A stretch of DNA of 64,000 bases, from positions 434,001 to 498,000 of the forward strand of contig NZ_JAKMCP010000001.1 of the NCBI RefSeq assembly GCF_022662105.1, read 5' to 3'. The position numbers and the translations under genes are program-made. Below, piece after piece: positions 10,069 to 18,896 of the stretch. The stretch's first letter is position 1. Every line of letters begins with the position of its first letter. Under the pieces are notes generated by a model. That model saw only the letters and a program-made list of their open reading frames with translations, was not told where the DNA came from and did not search any database. This DNA is from Aestuariivivens sediminis. GTDB lineage: Bacteria; Bacteroidota; Bacteroidia; Flavobacteriales; Flavobacteriaceae.

Positions 10069-10278
10069 GTTTTTAGTGTGCTGATTAGGATGCTAACAAG
10101 AAGAGAATATTATAAATTACAATAATCTTATGGAAAATCCTTTTGAACGAATAGTGAAATTCAAAATAGTGATCAAAAAGAAATAGACACCTACATTCGA
10201 GTCAACTCCAGTCCGGAGTAATGGCAAATGGAAAAAATTATTTTTGAGAATTATGGGGTATAACTAATTTATTATTCC

Positions 10279-10297
10279 ATATTCCGATACGGAATAT
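10279..10297. promoter_or_regulatory. Operator-like palindrome 1
   Basis: ATATTCCGATACGGAATAT is a perfect 8-3-8 inverted repeat 74 bp before the HTH gene start. A second site matching at 16 of 19 positions lies 65 bp downstream. Paired palindromes in front of an HTH gene suggest autoregulation by its product; binding is inferred. Confidence 0.6.
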
Positions 10298-10343
10298 TAT
10301 GGTTTAAAAACTTGTATTTCAATAATATAATTTGTAATATCGC

Positions 10344-10362
10344 ATATTCGAATATGGAATAT
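10344..10362. promoter_or_regulatory. Operator-like palindrome 2
   Basis: ATATTCGAATATGGAATAT resembles the upstream palindrome at 10279-10297 and overlaps a perfect 14-bp palindrome CATATTCGAATATG (10343-10356). It ends only 8 bp before the ATG at 10371, so a bound protein would cover the start region and block transcription or initiation. Confidence 0.6.
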
Positions 10363-10370
10363 ATGTGATT

Positions 10371-10925
10371 ATGAAGCCCAAACAACAAGTTATGAGTCCA
10401 CAAGATATTGTGGTGCTTTTAAAAATAATAACCTATGGTAATGCCGAATGGTATCAAGACCAGCTAGCAGATACCTTAAATATTAGTCAGTCTGAAATTA
10501 GTAAATCCCTAAAGCGTTCAAAGTTTGCAGGATTAATAGATGTTTCAGGTAAAAAAGTATTTAAAATGGCGTTGATAGAGTTTTTACAATACGGTATAAA
10601 GTATGTATTTCCAGTACAACCAGGTGGATTAATTAGAGGTGTGCCTACGGCGCACTCAGCATCCCCTTTATCTAATTCTATTGTTAGTGACGAACATTAT
10701 GTTTGGCCTTATGGTAAAGGCGAATTACGTGGGCAGGCTATAACGCCGTTGTATGCTTCGGTGGTTGTTGCAGTTCAAAACGATAAAAAATTACATGAAC
10801 TGCTGGCACTTGTAGATGCATTAAGAGTTGGTAGAGCTAGAGAAAAAGAAATAGCGATTAAGGAGCTTAAAGATAGGATTTTTAACAATAATACTAACTT
10901 GGATAAAAGGCAATTGTTATTGTAA
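10371..10925 (+). CDS. HTH DNA-binding protein, first gene of HTH/NTase pair
   Basis: A 184-residue protein with an N-terminal helix-turn-helix of the winged/MarR-like kind (about residues 12-60: DIVVLLKIITYGN, then QLADTLNISQSEISKSLKRS). The ~125-residue C-terminal part is not recognised; it contains a TPLYASVV stretch and an ARELK-rich amphipathic end. A GTG at 10365 could also start it, but the ATG at 10371 is preferred. Two 19-bp palindromes lie just upstream. The next gene, a putative nucleotidyltransferase, starts 10 bp after its stop, so the two are surely co-transcribed. By position it is the regulator or antitoxin-like partner of that protein; this is inference. The genes are AT-rich like region 1 and unrelated to polysaccharide breakdown, consistent with a small inserted module. 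Confidence 0.75.
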   Translation: MKPKQQVMSPQDIVVLLKIITYGNAEWYQDQLADTLNISQSEISKSLKRSKFAGLIDVSGKKVFKMALIEFLQYGIKYVFPVQPGGLIRGVPTAHSASPLSNSIVSDEHYVWPYGKGELRGQAITPLYASVVVAVQNDKKLHELLALVDALRVGRAREKEIAIKELKDRIFNNNTNLDKRQLLL

Positions 10926-10935
10926 ACATAAATAA

Positions 10936-11619
10936 TTGAGAAATAAAATAATAAATATAATAACCGTAGCAGAAGTGGCTAAAGCTTTAAAAGAGCTCAA
11001 AGACCAAATGATATTTGTTGGTGGTGCTGTTGTTAGTTTATATGCAGATGAACCAACCGAAGAGGTTAGGCAAACCGATGATATAGATGTAACCATAAAT
11101 CTTATTAATTATGCTTCATGGGTAGAAATGCAAGAACGATTAGCGCAATTGGGGTTTAGTCCGGATCCAGAAGGTCATGCCATATGTAGTTATTTATATA
11201 AAGGGATTTCTATGGATATAATGCCATCGGAAGATGGGCCAATTGGACCTGCCAATACATGGTATAAAATAGGTTTTAAAAATTTATGGACCCACAAAGT
11301 AGAAGACCAAACTATAACCCTGCTTTCGGCACCATGTTTTTTAGCTACAAAATTTGAAGCCTTTAAAGATAGAGGTACAGATTATAGATTAAGTCATGAT
11401 TTTGAAGATATAATCTATGTTCTAAACAACAGATCTACAATAGTAGAAGAGGTAGCAAGAGATCATTTAGAAATTAAACAATTTTTAAAAGTAGAATTAA
11501 TTAAGATTTACGAAAGTGTACTATACGATGAAATTATTTCTTGTCATGTTCCTCCTTTAATACATGAAGAACGATTACCTATTATAAAAGAAAAAATAGA
11601 ACAAATTATCGCACTATAG
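10936..11619 (+). CDS. Putative nucleotidyltransferase (AbiEii/MNT-like)
   Basis: A 227-residue protein of the Pol-beta nucleotidyltransferase superfamily. MIFVGGAVVSLY (about residues 29-40) is the Gly-Gly substrate loop and QTDDIDVTI (about 52-60) supplies the paired metal-binding Asp residues. A later LSAPCFLATKFEAFKDRG-DYRLSHDFEDI stretch is typical of AbiEii/DUF1814-type toxins and related NTases. The only plausible start is TTG at 10936; the first internal ATG would cut off most of the strand before the active-site loop. AbiE-type toxins transfer nucleotides to targets such as tRNA and are held by an HTH antitoxin encoded just upstream, which matches the order here. Whether this pair is a toxin-antitoxin or phage-defence unit or a metabolic NTase cannot be told from sequence alone. 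Confidence 0.7.
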   Translation: MRNKIINIITVAEVAKALKELKDQMIFVGGAVVSLYADEPTEEVRQTDDIDVTINLINYASWVEMQERLAQLGFSPDPEGHAICSYLYKGISMDIMPSEDGPIGPANTWYKIGFKNLWTHKVEDQTITLLSAPCFLATKFEAFKDRGTDYRLSHDFEDIIYVLNNRSTIVEEVARDHLEIKQFLKVELIKIYESVLYDEIISCHVPPLIHEERLPIIKEKIEQIIAL

Positions 11620-11706
11620 TATATGTTATTTAATGTACTTGACAGTAATTCTAAGCTGTAGCCTAATTAATAATCATGATCTATGCCGGTTAACCTGACT
11701 AGACGT

Positions 11707-11723
11707 CCCACATTAAACCCCTG
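11707..11723 (+). repeat. Direct repeat, right copy flanking HTH/NTase module
   Basis: This 17-bp sequence is identical to 10025-10041 and is likewise followed by GGG plus a T-rich tract (GGGTTTTTTTG). Distance between copies is 1682 bp, spanning the operators and both genes. Confidence 0.75.
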
Positions 11724-11748
11724 AAATAGTACTGTTATGGGTTTTTTT
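11715..11748 (+). terminator. Terminator-like hairpin after nucleotidyltransferase gene
   Basis: AAACCC pairs with GGGTTT across an 18-nt loop and continues into a run of T. It lies about 95 bp after the nucleotidyltransferase stop and would end the two-gene transcript. The stem is short, so confidence is moderate. Confidence 0.5.
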
Positions 11749-11867
11749 GTTTTTAAGTGCCTCTCCCAGGTGGTTCACAAGAGCAATGAAAATCATACGC
11801 AAATCCTTTTGGAAAACGTGTATTTTCCTATACATTTAATGACATTGAATTCTTAAATAACAAATTA

Positions 11868-14603
11868 ATGTACCCTACAAAATTGATAATAGGCTTACTT
11901 ACGGGTCTGATTGGCCTCATTCACGCGCAAAAAATCCCTTTACCAGAACATCCAAGGCCAGATTTTGAACGGGTCGATTGGGTTAATTTAAATGGGAAAT
12001 GGGCCTTTAAGTTTGACAAAGAAGATGTAGGGCTTGACAAGAATTGGCACTATGGAGACGTCGATTTTGAACAAACCATAACCGTTCCCTTCCCATGGGG
12101 ATCTGAGGCCTCCGGAGTAAAAGATGAAGCCGACATCGCCTGGTATAAAAGAGATATCACCGTGAATGCCTCCTGGAAGGGCAAAAGAACCTTTGTTGTG
12201 ATCGGGGCTTCCGACTGGGAGACCACCGTTTGGCTGGACGGGCAGAAAATAGGGTCGCATCAAGGCGGGTACACGCCTTTTTCATTTGAAATAACCGATG
12301 TGGTTACCTATGGCAAAACACAACGGTTGGTCGTAAGGGTGGATGATGTCCGAAGAGACTTTACGTTGTATGGAAAACAGGGTTATGGCAATGCCAGGGG
12401 CATTTGGCAAACCATTTATCTGGAAGGCAGGGGGACGAATTATTTGGATGCCCTTCATTTTACCCCCGACATCGACCAGTCCAAAGTAACCGTAACCGCT
12501 TATTTGCCTCAGGATGCGACCGAAGATTTGCCCGTGGAAGTGCAAATTCAAACAGATTCAGGCATTTTGAAGCGCTCCATGGTCATTCCAAAAGGGAAGT
12601 ATTCTGAATCTATGGCTATGGATATTCCGGATGCCCGTCTGTGGGATCTGGACCATCCCTATTTGTATGATGTTACCGCCAATTTGGGTAACGACAGGGT
12701 GAAAAGCTACTTTGGCATGAGGAAGATTTCGGTGGTCAATCTCCCGGGTACCGATTATCCTTATATCGCCCTCAACAACAAACCCATTTACCTGCAACTG
12801 ACCTTAGACCAGTCCTATCACCCCAAAGGATTTTACACCTTTCCCAGCGACCAGTTTATCAAGGAAGAAATCATGCGCTCCAAGTCCATCGGGCTGAACG
12901 GCATCCGGCCCCATATCAAGGTTGAGATTCCAAGAAAACTGTATTGGGCCGATAAACTCGGGCTTTTAGTCATGGCCGATTTACCGAACAGCTGGGGGGA
13001 GCCGGACCGAAAAATGCAGGCTGAGTCGGAGTACACCTTAAGGGAAATGATCAAACGGGATTATAACCATCCCGCCATTTTCTCCTGGATTGTCTTTAAT
13101 GAAACCTGGGGCCTCAAACAGGATGATGAATATGGCGGACGCTATCTGCCGTCCACCCAAAACTGGGTGGCCTCTATGTATTATCTGGCCAAATCACTCG
13201 ACGCTACGCGATTGGTGGAAGACAATTCGATTTGTTGTGGGTATGGGCATACCGAGACCGATATTAATTCGTGGCATTCCTATTTGCCGGGATATCAATG
13301 GGAAGAATTTCTAAAAGAAGTGACCGATAGTACCTATCCCGGCAGCGGCCATCATTTTGAAGAAGGATTTCATCAATCCCGTCAGCCTAATATCAATTCT
13401 GAATGCGGTAATGTCTGGGGTTATGAAGGCAGTACCGGAGATGTGGACTGGAGTTGGGATTATCATAAAATGATTAACGCCTTTCGGAAATATCCCCAAG
13501 TAGCAGGATGGCTTTATACCGAACACCACGATGTGATTAACGAATGGAATGGCTATTGGAAATTCGACAGATCCAACAAATTTACAGGGATAGAGGAATT
13601 GGTGCCCGGAATGGCATTGAAGGATTTCCATTCGGATATTTACCTGTCCACCGGAGTGGAAATTTCAAAAGATGTGGAAGGGGGTGAGACCATCAGCGTT
13701 CCCTTAACATTGTCTGTAATGACCGATAAAGACCTGGGCAAGGAACTGCATCTCAATTACCGTTTAACCTTTACCAATGCATTGGGTGAACGCAGTGTGT
13801 TCCGTTCCGGAACCCAAAACATACCCTATGCGCCCTGGCTTCAAAAAAAGCTCTCTCCATTGGAGTTGCCTATGCCTGAATATTCAGGATTGGCCCTGTT
13901 AACCCTGGAATTGACCACCATTACTGGACAACCCCTAAGCAAAAACTTTATGCATTTCATCGTAGATTCACAGCAACAGATGCCTATGGTGAGCCTTTTG
14001 GAGGTGCAACCGAAGGCGTATTCCAACGCGGTGTGGAGCAAGATCCTTTGGGAGGTTATGGATGGCAAAAAAATCAACGGAACCGGGAAGGGCTTTTTCG
14101 AATATTCCATTGCCCTGCCTTCCGATGAGAAGATTGAAAAGGCGAAGGAAACCTATTTTATTATTGAGCTTTCTGCCAAGGAATTGTTCGTTAAAGACTA
14201 TGCAGACTATAATGAGAACCAGGATTTCATGAAAGGGTCACGGGTTGCCAATTCAAGCAATCCCAATGCATACCCCATGACCGATGAAACAAAATTCTCA
14301 TCGGAGGTTGTTGTATCGGTAAACGGTTCCAAAGTTATGGATGTGGTGCTCGAAGATGACCCTGCCGATCATCGCGGGGTATTGTCCTGGCACAATCAAT
14401 TACGAGACGGTAAACTTCGTGAACCGGGCTCCTACGGCTATTTGGTGAAAGTCCCCATTTCAAAATCAACGTTGAAAACCCTCCAAAAAGAGGGTGACCC
14501 CCTGGTCATTACATTTCAAACCAAAGGGGATGGCGGCATTGCCGTTTATGGGAAGGACTTTGGAAGATATGCAATCAACCCGGCATTGGTGATTAGCTAT
14601 TAA
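11868..14603 (+). CDS. Secreted GH2 glycoside hydrolase
   Basis: A 911-residue GH2 enzyme that would remove a terminal beta-linked sugar (beta-galactosidase/beta-glucuronidase-like class) from oligosaccharides. A signal peptide of about 20 residues ends HA|Q. The N-terminal jelly roll (~30-190: VNLNGKW, DIAWYKRDI, GNARGIWQT), Ig-like domain (~190-300) and TIM barrel (~300-590) appear in family order. E412 in FNETWG is the likely acid/base and E512 in NSECGNVWG is a candidate nucleophile. A long C-terminal region (~600-911) with a second beta-sandwich makes it larger than a minimal GH2. It is noticeably more GC-rich than the module upstream, suggesting separate acquisition. It faces the sulfatase at 14833 convergently. 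GH2 enzymes occur in ulvan and other green-algal loci; the exact sugar is not predictable here. Confidence 0.88.
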   Translation: MYPTKLIIGLLTGLIGLIHAQKIPLPEHPRPDFERVDWVNLNGKWAFKFDKEDVGLDKNWHYGDVDFEQTITVPFPWGSEASGVKDEADIAWYKRDITVNASWKGKRTFVVIGASDWETTVWLDGQKIGSHQGGYTPFSFEITDVVTYGKTQRLVVRVDDVRRDFTLYGKQGYGNARGIWQTIYLEGRGTNYLDALHFTPDIDQSKVTVTAYLPQDATEDLPVEVQIQTDSGILKRSMVIPKGKYSESMAMDIPDARLWDLDHPYLYDVTANLGNDRVKSYFGMRKISVVNLPGTDYPYIALNNKPIYLQLTLDQSYHPKGFYTFPSDQFIKEEIMRSKSIGLNGIRPHIKVEIPRKLYWADKLGLLVMADLPNSWGEPDRKMQAESEYTLREMIKRDYNHPAIFSWIVFNETWGLKQDDEYGGRYLPSTQNWVASMYYLAKSLDATRLVEDNSICCGYGHTETDINSWHSYLPGYQWEEFLKEVTDSTYPGSGHHFEEGFHQSRQPNINSECGNVWGYEGSTGDVDWSWDYHKMINAFRKYPQVAGWLYTEHHDVINEWNGYWKFDRSNKFTGIEELVPGMALKDFHSDIYLSTGVEISKDVEGGETISVPLTLSVMTDKDLGKELHLNYRLTFTNALGERSVFRSGTQNIPYAPWLQKKLSPLELPMPEYSGLALLTLELTTITGQPLSKNFMHFIVDSQQQMPMVSLLEVQPKAYSNAVWSKILWEVMDGKKINGTGKGFFEYSIALPSDEKIEKAKETYFIIELSAKELFVKDYADYNENQDFMKGSRVANSSNPNAYPMTDETKFSSEVVVSVNGSKVMDVVLEDDPADHRGVLSWHNQLRDGKLREPGSYGYLVKVPISKSTLKTLQKEGDPLVITFQTKGDGGIAVYGKDFGRYAINPALVISY

Positions 14604-14832
14604 ACGGGACAGAACCTGGTCCGCGGGGTTTCTCAAATCGTGTCGCATCCCGGGGAGAGCATGCAAAGGATATCCGGCTGTAATCCAAATCAAATAGGTT
14701 ATGGAGTACTGGTAGTCCGGTGACTTTGGCATTGCGTTTTCCTTCTTTTATAAAGCCATGAACCGTTTTTTGGAATACCTGTAGGTCATCTTGTCTTGTG
14801 TCAGGATTATGGTAGGTATGATGATGAGTCTA

Positions 14833-16290
14833 TTAGCCTCTATCCTTGAGCATGTCGGCGCCTTTCACCATGTTTACTTCATGCGCTTTTACAACTTCCA
14901 TGATAGATTTAATAACTTCAGGATGTTGGGCTGCAATATCAAATTTCTCGGAGGGATCTATATTCAGATTATACAACAGAGGGGTTTGGTGTTCCGTGAT
15001 GTCATTATTATATTGGTCTTGCGTCATAAAATGCGCCTTGTATGCGCCAACCCTTGCAGCGTATAACTTATCGCCACGGTAATAGAACATGGCCTTCCTT
15101 GGGCTTTCCTTGCCTTCAAAAAGAACAGGGGCAAGATCAACCCCATCAATGATGCGATCATCCGGAATAGAAACCCCTGCCAAATGGCTAAAGGTGGTAA
15201 ACAAGTCCATGGTAGATCCAATACCGGTAACAATGCCCGGTTTAATATGGCCCGGAGCCCAAAAAATGGTTGGCTCTCTCATACCCCCTTCCCAGGTTGT
15301 TCCTTTTCCATTTCTCAATAATCCGGCACTGCCGCCTTCCTGGTTCATAATGAGCCAGGGGCCGTTATCAGAAGTGAACACCACAAGGGTATTCTTGTCA
15401 AGCCCCTGGTCTTTGAGTGCAGACAAAATCTGTCCCACCCCATGATCGATCTCTTCAACCACATCGCCATAAATGCCTCTGGGACTTTTGCCTTCAAACG
15501 CCTGTGAGGCGAAAAGCGGGACATGAGGCAGGTTATGCGCTAAGTATAAAAAGAAAGGGGTATCCTTGTGTTCATTAATGAATGTAATGGATTCTTCGGT
15601 ATAGCGCTTTGTGATGGTATGTTGCTCGGCAGGCCTTTCAATGATCTCGGTATTCCGCATTAAGGGGACATTAAAGGTATGGATGTCTTTCCGGGCTTCG
15701 GAAGTCCAGAACGCATAATACCCATTACGGGATCTGAATGGCATAACATTGTCCATATCATTACTGTAAGGAATGCCAAAATAATAATCAAACCCTTGGT
15801 TTGTAGGTAAAAACGGTTCCCGGTGCCCAAGGTGCCATTTCCCTATACATGCCGTGGCATAACCTGCTTTTTTTAGTTGCTCGGCAAGGGTTATTTCGCT
15901 GGGAGGCAAGCCATTGTGGGAGTCCGGAAAAAGCACCCGGTTCACAGGGCTTGCCATGCCATTTCTAACCGGCAACCTTCCTGTTAAAATTGCCGCTCTA
16001 CTAGGGGTACAGACACTGGCCCCCACATAAAAATTCGTCCATTTCTGACCCTGGTCGGCCATCTCATCAAGTCTGGGTGTACGGATGGTTGGATGACCGA
16101 ATGTCGATAAATCCCCGTAACCCAGATCATCGGCAAAAATGATTATAAAATTTAAGGGTCTTTCAACCGCTTGCACCTCATCATCCGTATTCGTGTGTTG
16201 TTCCTTTTCAAGACATGATGAAAAAAGGATAAAAAAACAGATGGGCAATAAAGCTTTTTTTAAACGCAGTAAATTAGTCATTCGTTTCAT
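14833..16290 (-). CDS. Arylsulfatase A-like sulfatase lipoprotein
   Basis: A 485-residue S1 sulfatase with a lipoprotein leader (FILFSSC, C26). The DD pair is at 54-55, C94 lies in CTPSRAAILTG, and GKWHLGH supplies the conserved Lys and His of the pocket. TSDNGPW is followed by the Gly-rich RNGKGTTWEGGMREP segment. The ADDLGYGD opening and these motifs place it with classical arylsulfatase A-type enzymes. The start is either ATG 16290 or the next in-frame ATG 9 bp downstream (16281); both keep the signal. It is a single minus-strand gene, convergent to the GH2 enzyme, with an unannotated gap of ~490 bp upstream that must hold its promoter. Its base composition matches the GH2 gene, so the two may have arrived together. 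Substrate unknown. Confidence 0.9.
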   Translation of the reverse strand: MKRMTNLLRLKKALLPICFFILFSSCLEKEQHTNTDDEVQAVERPLNFIIIFADDLGYGDLSTFGHPTIRTPRLDEMADQGQKWTNFYVGASVCTPSRAAILTGRLPVRNGMASPVNRVLFPDSHNGLPPSEITLAEQLKKAGYATACIGKWHLGHREPFLPTNQGFDYYFGIPYSNDMDNVMPFRSRNGYYAFWTSEARKDIHTFNVPLMRNTEIIERPAEQHTITKRYTEESITFINEHKDTPFFLYLAHNLPHVPLFASQAFEGKSPRGIYGDVVEEIDHGVGQILSALKDQGLDKNTLVVFTSDNGPWLIMNQEGGSAGLLRNGKGTTWEGGMREPTIFWAPGHIKPGIVTGIGSTMDLFTTFSHLAGVSIPDDRIIDGVDLAPVLFEGKESPRKAMFYYRGDKLYAARVGAYKAHFMTQDQYNNDITEHQTPLLYNLNIDPSEKFDIAAQHPEVIKSIMEVVKAHEVNMVKGADMLKDRG

Positions 16291-16782
16291 AGGTTTTAGT
16301 GTTTATATGAAGCTTAACGCCAACACTTCATATCAATTTTCAATGCATTGTCTATTTCCGACGATATATATACTTAATGGCATGCTTCGTTTACCCTGTT
16401 CATGTAAATGGGATTTCCCTCCAGTTAACGCATAATTCAATGGTCTCTTTTCCCAAATAAAACGCCCCCAATAGAAGGTCCACGGTGTTCTGATGCCTAT
16501 TGGTATTGCATTCTCTAAGATACCAAAATTTTCAACAGCCTTGAACTGACGTCCTCCATTCTAATTGAATCCGTTTTCATTAATGGGGTCACAAATCTGT
16601 TGCTTTACCACTATGGGACAAATAAGATACATAATGTGACAGAATATGTAATAATATCCCTTTTAACTTTAAAACCTAAACACTAGCCAATTGATTGTAT
16701 TTATGAATCCACGCGCTAACAATCCCAATTCGAAAAAATTACCGTATGGGACTCCAAAAAAGTAAAGACGTAAAAAAATATT
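16291..16782. other. Intergenic stretch upstream of sulfatase
   Basis: No gene is supported here. On the minus strand about 80 codons are open (roughly 16320-16560), including a WTFYWGRFIWEKRPL stretch, but there is no start codon and I recognise no family. It could be a relic or chance. The stretch must contain the promoter of the sulfatase at 14833-16290 and the 3' region of the sugar porter operon ends at 16783. Confidence 0.4.
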
Positions 16783-18324
16783 CTATGATGCCAATTCTTG
16801 TTCTATTTGCTCTAATGATTTCCCCTTAGTTTCAGGTAATATTTTAAGTAATATAAAGAACCCCATTAAAGCAATAAAACCGAAAATAAAGAAGCTCATG
16901 GCATTACCTAGATTTGATAACTCCCAAGGGAAAATTTGTTGCACCAACCAGCTAACAAAGGAGTTCACAAATCCTACAAATCCAATTGCCAATCCTCTAT
17001 ACATATTTGGAAATAATTCTGACAACATAACCCACATTACAGGTCCTAAAGAAAAGGCAAAGCACGCAATAAACCCCATAATACCAATTAATACCAACAA
17101 TGCATTCATAGTTGTGGCGGCCTCTAAAATAGCGCCTTCATTTTTAGCATATACTTGATTTCCCAAGGTTGATTTCATGGCGTTTTTAAAGTCTAGATCA
17201 TTTTCAAAGGTTTCACCGGAGAGTTGTTCTAATTTTTCTTTACCTTCAAATTCAAATTTTGATATGTTTTCTGAAGTCAATTTGTAAGTGGCCTGACTAA
17301 ACCCATAAGCACAGATTAGTAGACTGATGGCAATACCGGCAATTCCAAATAGCATCAAAGGACGTCTTCCCATTTTATCAATGAGCAATATCGCTACTAT
17401 TGTAAAGGTTACCGTTGTTAAACTCATTAATATTCCTGAACCAAATGATGCATCAGTACCAATTCCTGTTTGTTTAAATATGGAGGTGGCATAAAAATAA
17501 ATGGCATTAATACCTGTAATTTGCTGAAGAACACCAATTATCAACCCAACAGTTAGAACTAATTTAAAAGCGGGTTTAAACAAATCATTCAATTTAACTT
17601 TTTCCCTTCTTAAAGAATTACTTTCTCCAAGACTACTAATAATCATATCAGCCTCTTGTTTTGCCAAATCATCTCCATGCATATTTTTTAAAACTAAAAT
17701 AGCCTCTTTATTCCTCTCTTTTGTAAATAACCATCGTGGACTTTTAGGAACAAAAAACATTAAAATAAAATAGAATATAGCTGGAATAAATTCAACACCT
17801 AACATCCAACGCCATACATTTTCAGCTGTTAAAAACAGGTTTTCTCCGGAAACAAAGGCTCTATTAAGAAAGTAGTTGCTTAGAAACGCCGCAAAAAAAC
17901 CAAGTACAATATTGAGTTGCTGAATAGAGACCAGTTTCCCTCTGTTTTCAGATGAAGCTATTTCGGCAATATATGTTGGAGCCAATATTAGTGCTGCACC
18001 AAAAGCTAAGCCACCAATCATTCTTGCCATATATAACATCTGATACGATAAAGCATAGGCAGACAAGATAGCAGATACAGCATAAAGAAATGCAACGATT
18101 AAAAGAATTCTCTTTCTTCCTATCATATCGCTCAATCTCCCAGAAATTAACATGGCAATCATGGCCGCAAATGATGGAGAACTGACCGCCCAACCAAATT
18201 GAGCATCACTTAAATCAAACTCTGGTCCGGCATAGGACATCACACCGGAAATAATTCCCGCGTCAAAACCAAACAAGAATCCTCCCAGTGAAACTACGAA
18301 TGCAATAAATATTGATTTTTTCAC
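16783..18324 (-). CDS. MFS sugar:proton symporter (XylE/sugar porter family)
   Basis: A 513-residue inner-membrane transporter with about 12 hydrophobic segments and the sugar-porter signatures: FLFGFDAGIISG in helix 1, GRLSDMIGRKR in loop 2-3, PKSPRWLF near residue 195, a QQ-TGINAIYFYA segment in helix 7, DKMGRRPL, and the C-terminal PETKGKSLEQIE. It should import a monosaccharide such as xylose, arabinose or a hexose by proton symport. A polar loop of ~60 residues (about 355-415) interrupts the second half before the last helices; related Bacteroidetes porters have a similar loop. Start is GTG at 18324, 2 bp after the stop of a xylulokinase relic, so the two were once translationally coupled. 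The kinase remnant favours xylose as substrate. A divergent LacI-family gene lies upstream. Confidence 0.9.
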   Translation of the reverse strand: MKKSIFIAFVVSLGGFLFGFDAGIISGVMSYAGPEFDLSDAQFGWAVSSPSFAAMIAMLISGRLSDMIGRKRILLIVAFLYAVSAILSAYALSYQMLYMARMIGGLAFGAALILAPTYIAEIASSENRGKLVSIQQLNIVLGFFAAFLSNYFLNRAFVSGENLFLTAENVWRWMLGVEFIPAIFYFILMFFVPKSPRWLFTKERNKEAILVLKNMHGDDLAKQEADMIISSLGESNSLRREKVKLNDLFKPAFKLVLTVGLIIGVLQQITGINAIYFYATSIFKQTGIGTDASFGSGILMSLTTVTFTIVAILLIDKMGRRPLMLFGIAGIAISLLICAYGFSQATYKLTSENISKFEFEGKEKLEQLSGETFENDLDFKNAMKSTLGNQVYAKNEGAILEAATTMNALLVLIGIMGFIACFAFSLGPVMWVMLSELFPNMYRGLAIGFVGFVNSFVSWLVQQIFPWELSNLGNAMSFFIFGFIALMGFFILLKILPETKGKSLEQIEQELAS

Positions 18325-18326
18325 AG

Positions 18327-18586
18327 TTATCTATATAAAAATTGTCTTTCTCTTAAACAGTCCAAATGCCTTTTATCTGCTTCGGCTCTTACATAGGGCC
18401 ACCAAGTATCTGGATCTTGTTCCCCCCATCTTTTTGAAGGGTAGTAATGGGCATTTCCTCCATGGTTTTATACAAAACCAAAAGTTTTTCTCCTGTTTTG
18501 GCACGAACTGATGTAGCTTTAACAGATGACCTACCCATATCTAATCCTAAATAATACAATCTGTCTTTTTCCAAATCTATTCCATA
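18327..18586 (-). pseudogene. Xylulokinase (FGGY kinase) N-terminal relic
   Basis: The minus-strand frame from 18574 reads YYLGLDMGRSSVKATSV, the phosphate-1 motif of FGGY sugar kinases, then EEMPITTLQK. There the frame breaks: a one-base loss near 18430 moves the reading to WGEQDPDTWWPYV, which is the next conserved xylulokinase block, and then to a stop at 18327. No ATG start remains (TTG at 18574 only) and about 400 C-terminal codons are missing. The product would have phosphorylated D-xylulose after xylose isomerisation. The stop sits 2 bp from the GTG of the sugar porter, so the relic seems to be the head of a former kinase-porter operon. Both motif blocks are read directly; the family call is confident and the exact sugar less so. 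Confidence 0.8.
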
Positions 18587-18896
18587 CTATCGTGGATTTC
18601 AAAAAAAAATTAAATTAACCGCTATATGTCGGTATTTTAAGTCATTAAATACCTTCAGGAAATTTCAATCACATTGGATATTAAATTATTGTTTTTCAAC
18701 ACTTTAATTGCAAATAATTTTTATTATTTCAAGAGTTAAAATTCAACTTTATCCTTAAAGTAAAAACTTCACTACATCCATTTAACATTTTAAATTCGAT
18801 TCATAAATGCTCTATCCGAACAGATTATTTCAGGTTAATTTCTTTAAGACAATCGTTAAAAAAACAGTATATTTAGTTATTCCATGAACTGTATTT
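18587..18896. promoter_or_regulatory. Divergent control region, porter operon / LacI gene
   Basis: About 310 bp of very AT-rich DNA lies between the divergent kinase relic/porter operon and the LacI-family gene. It must hold both promoters and probably the operator of the LacI protein. I could not single out a convincing operator palindrome or a clean Bacteroidetes -33/-7 pair. Confidence 0.5.

Larger units (their letters stand above)
9808..10278. other. Intergenic stretch, no intact gene
   Basis: This AT-rich stretch separates the minus-strand sulfatase/rhamnosidase gene from the plus-strand HTH gene. It holds a 17-bp direct-repeat copy and a terminator-like hairpin (listed separately). An 18-codon plus-strand frame from the ATG at 10131 starts MENPFERI, like small excisionase/HTH proteins, but it stops at once and is not supported as a gene. 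No plus-strand gene precedes the terminator, so that hairpin may be the remainder of a lost gene. Confidence 0.5.

Noticed and set aside
10131-10190. Small excisionase-like gene beginning MENPFERI
   Set aside because: It stops after 18 codons and the next frames are broken; at best a relic.
10025-11723. tRNA gene 3' ends as attachment sites at the flanking repeats
   Set aside because: No T-arm (GGTTCGA-like) or acceptor pairing can be found upstream of either copy; the sequence behaves as a terminator.
11988-14110. Several frames of 70-106 codons opposite or inside the GH2 gene
   Set aside because: They are shadows of the strongly coding GH2 frame, with no homology or start signals.
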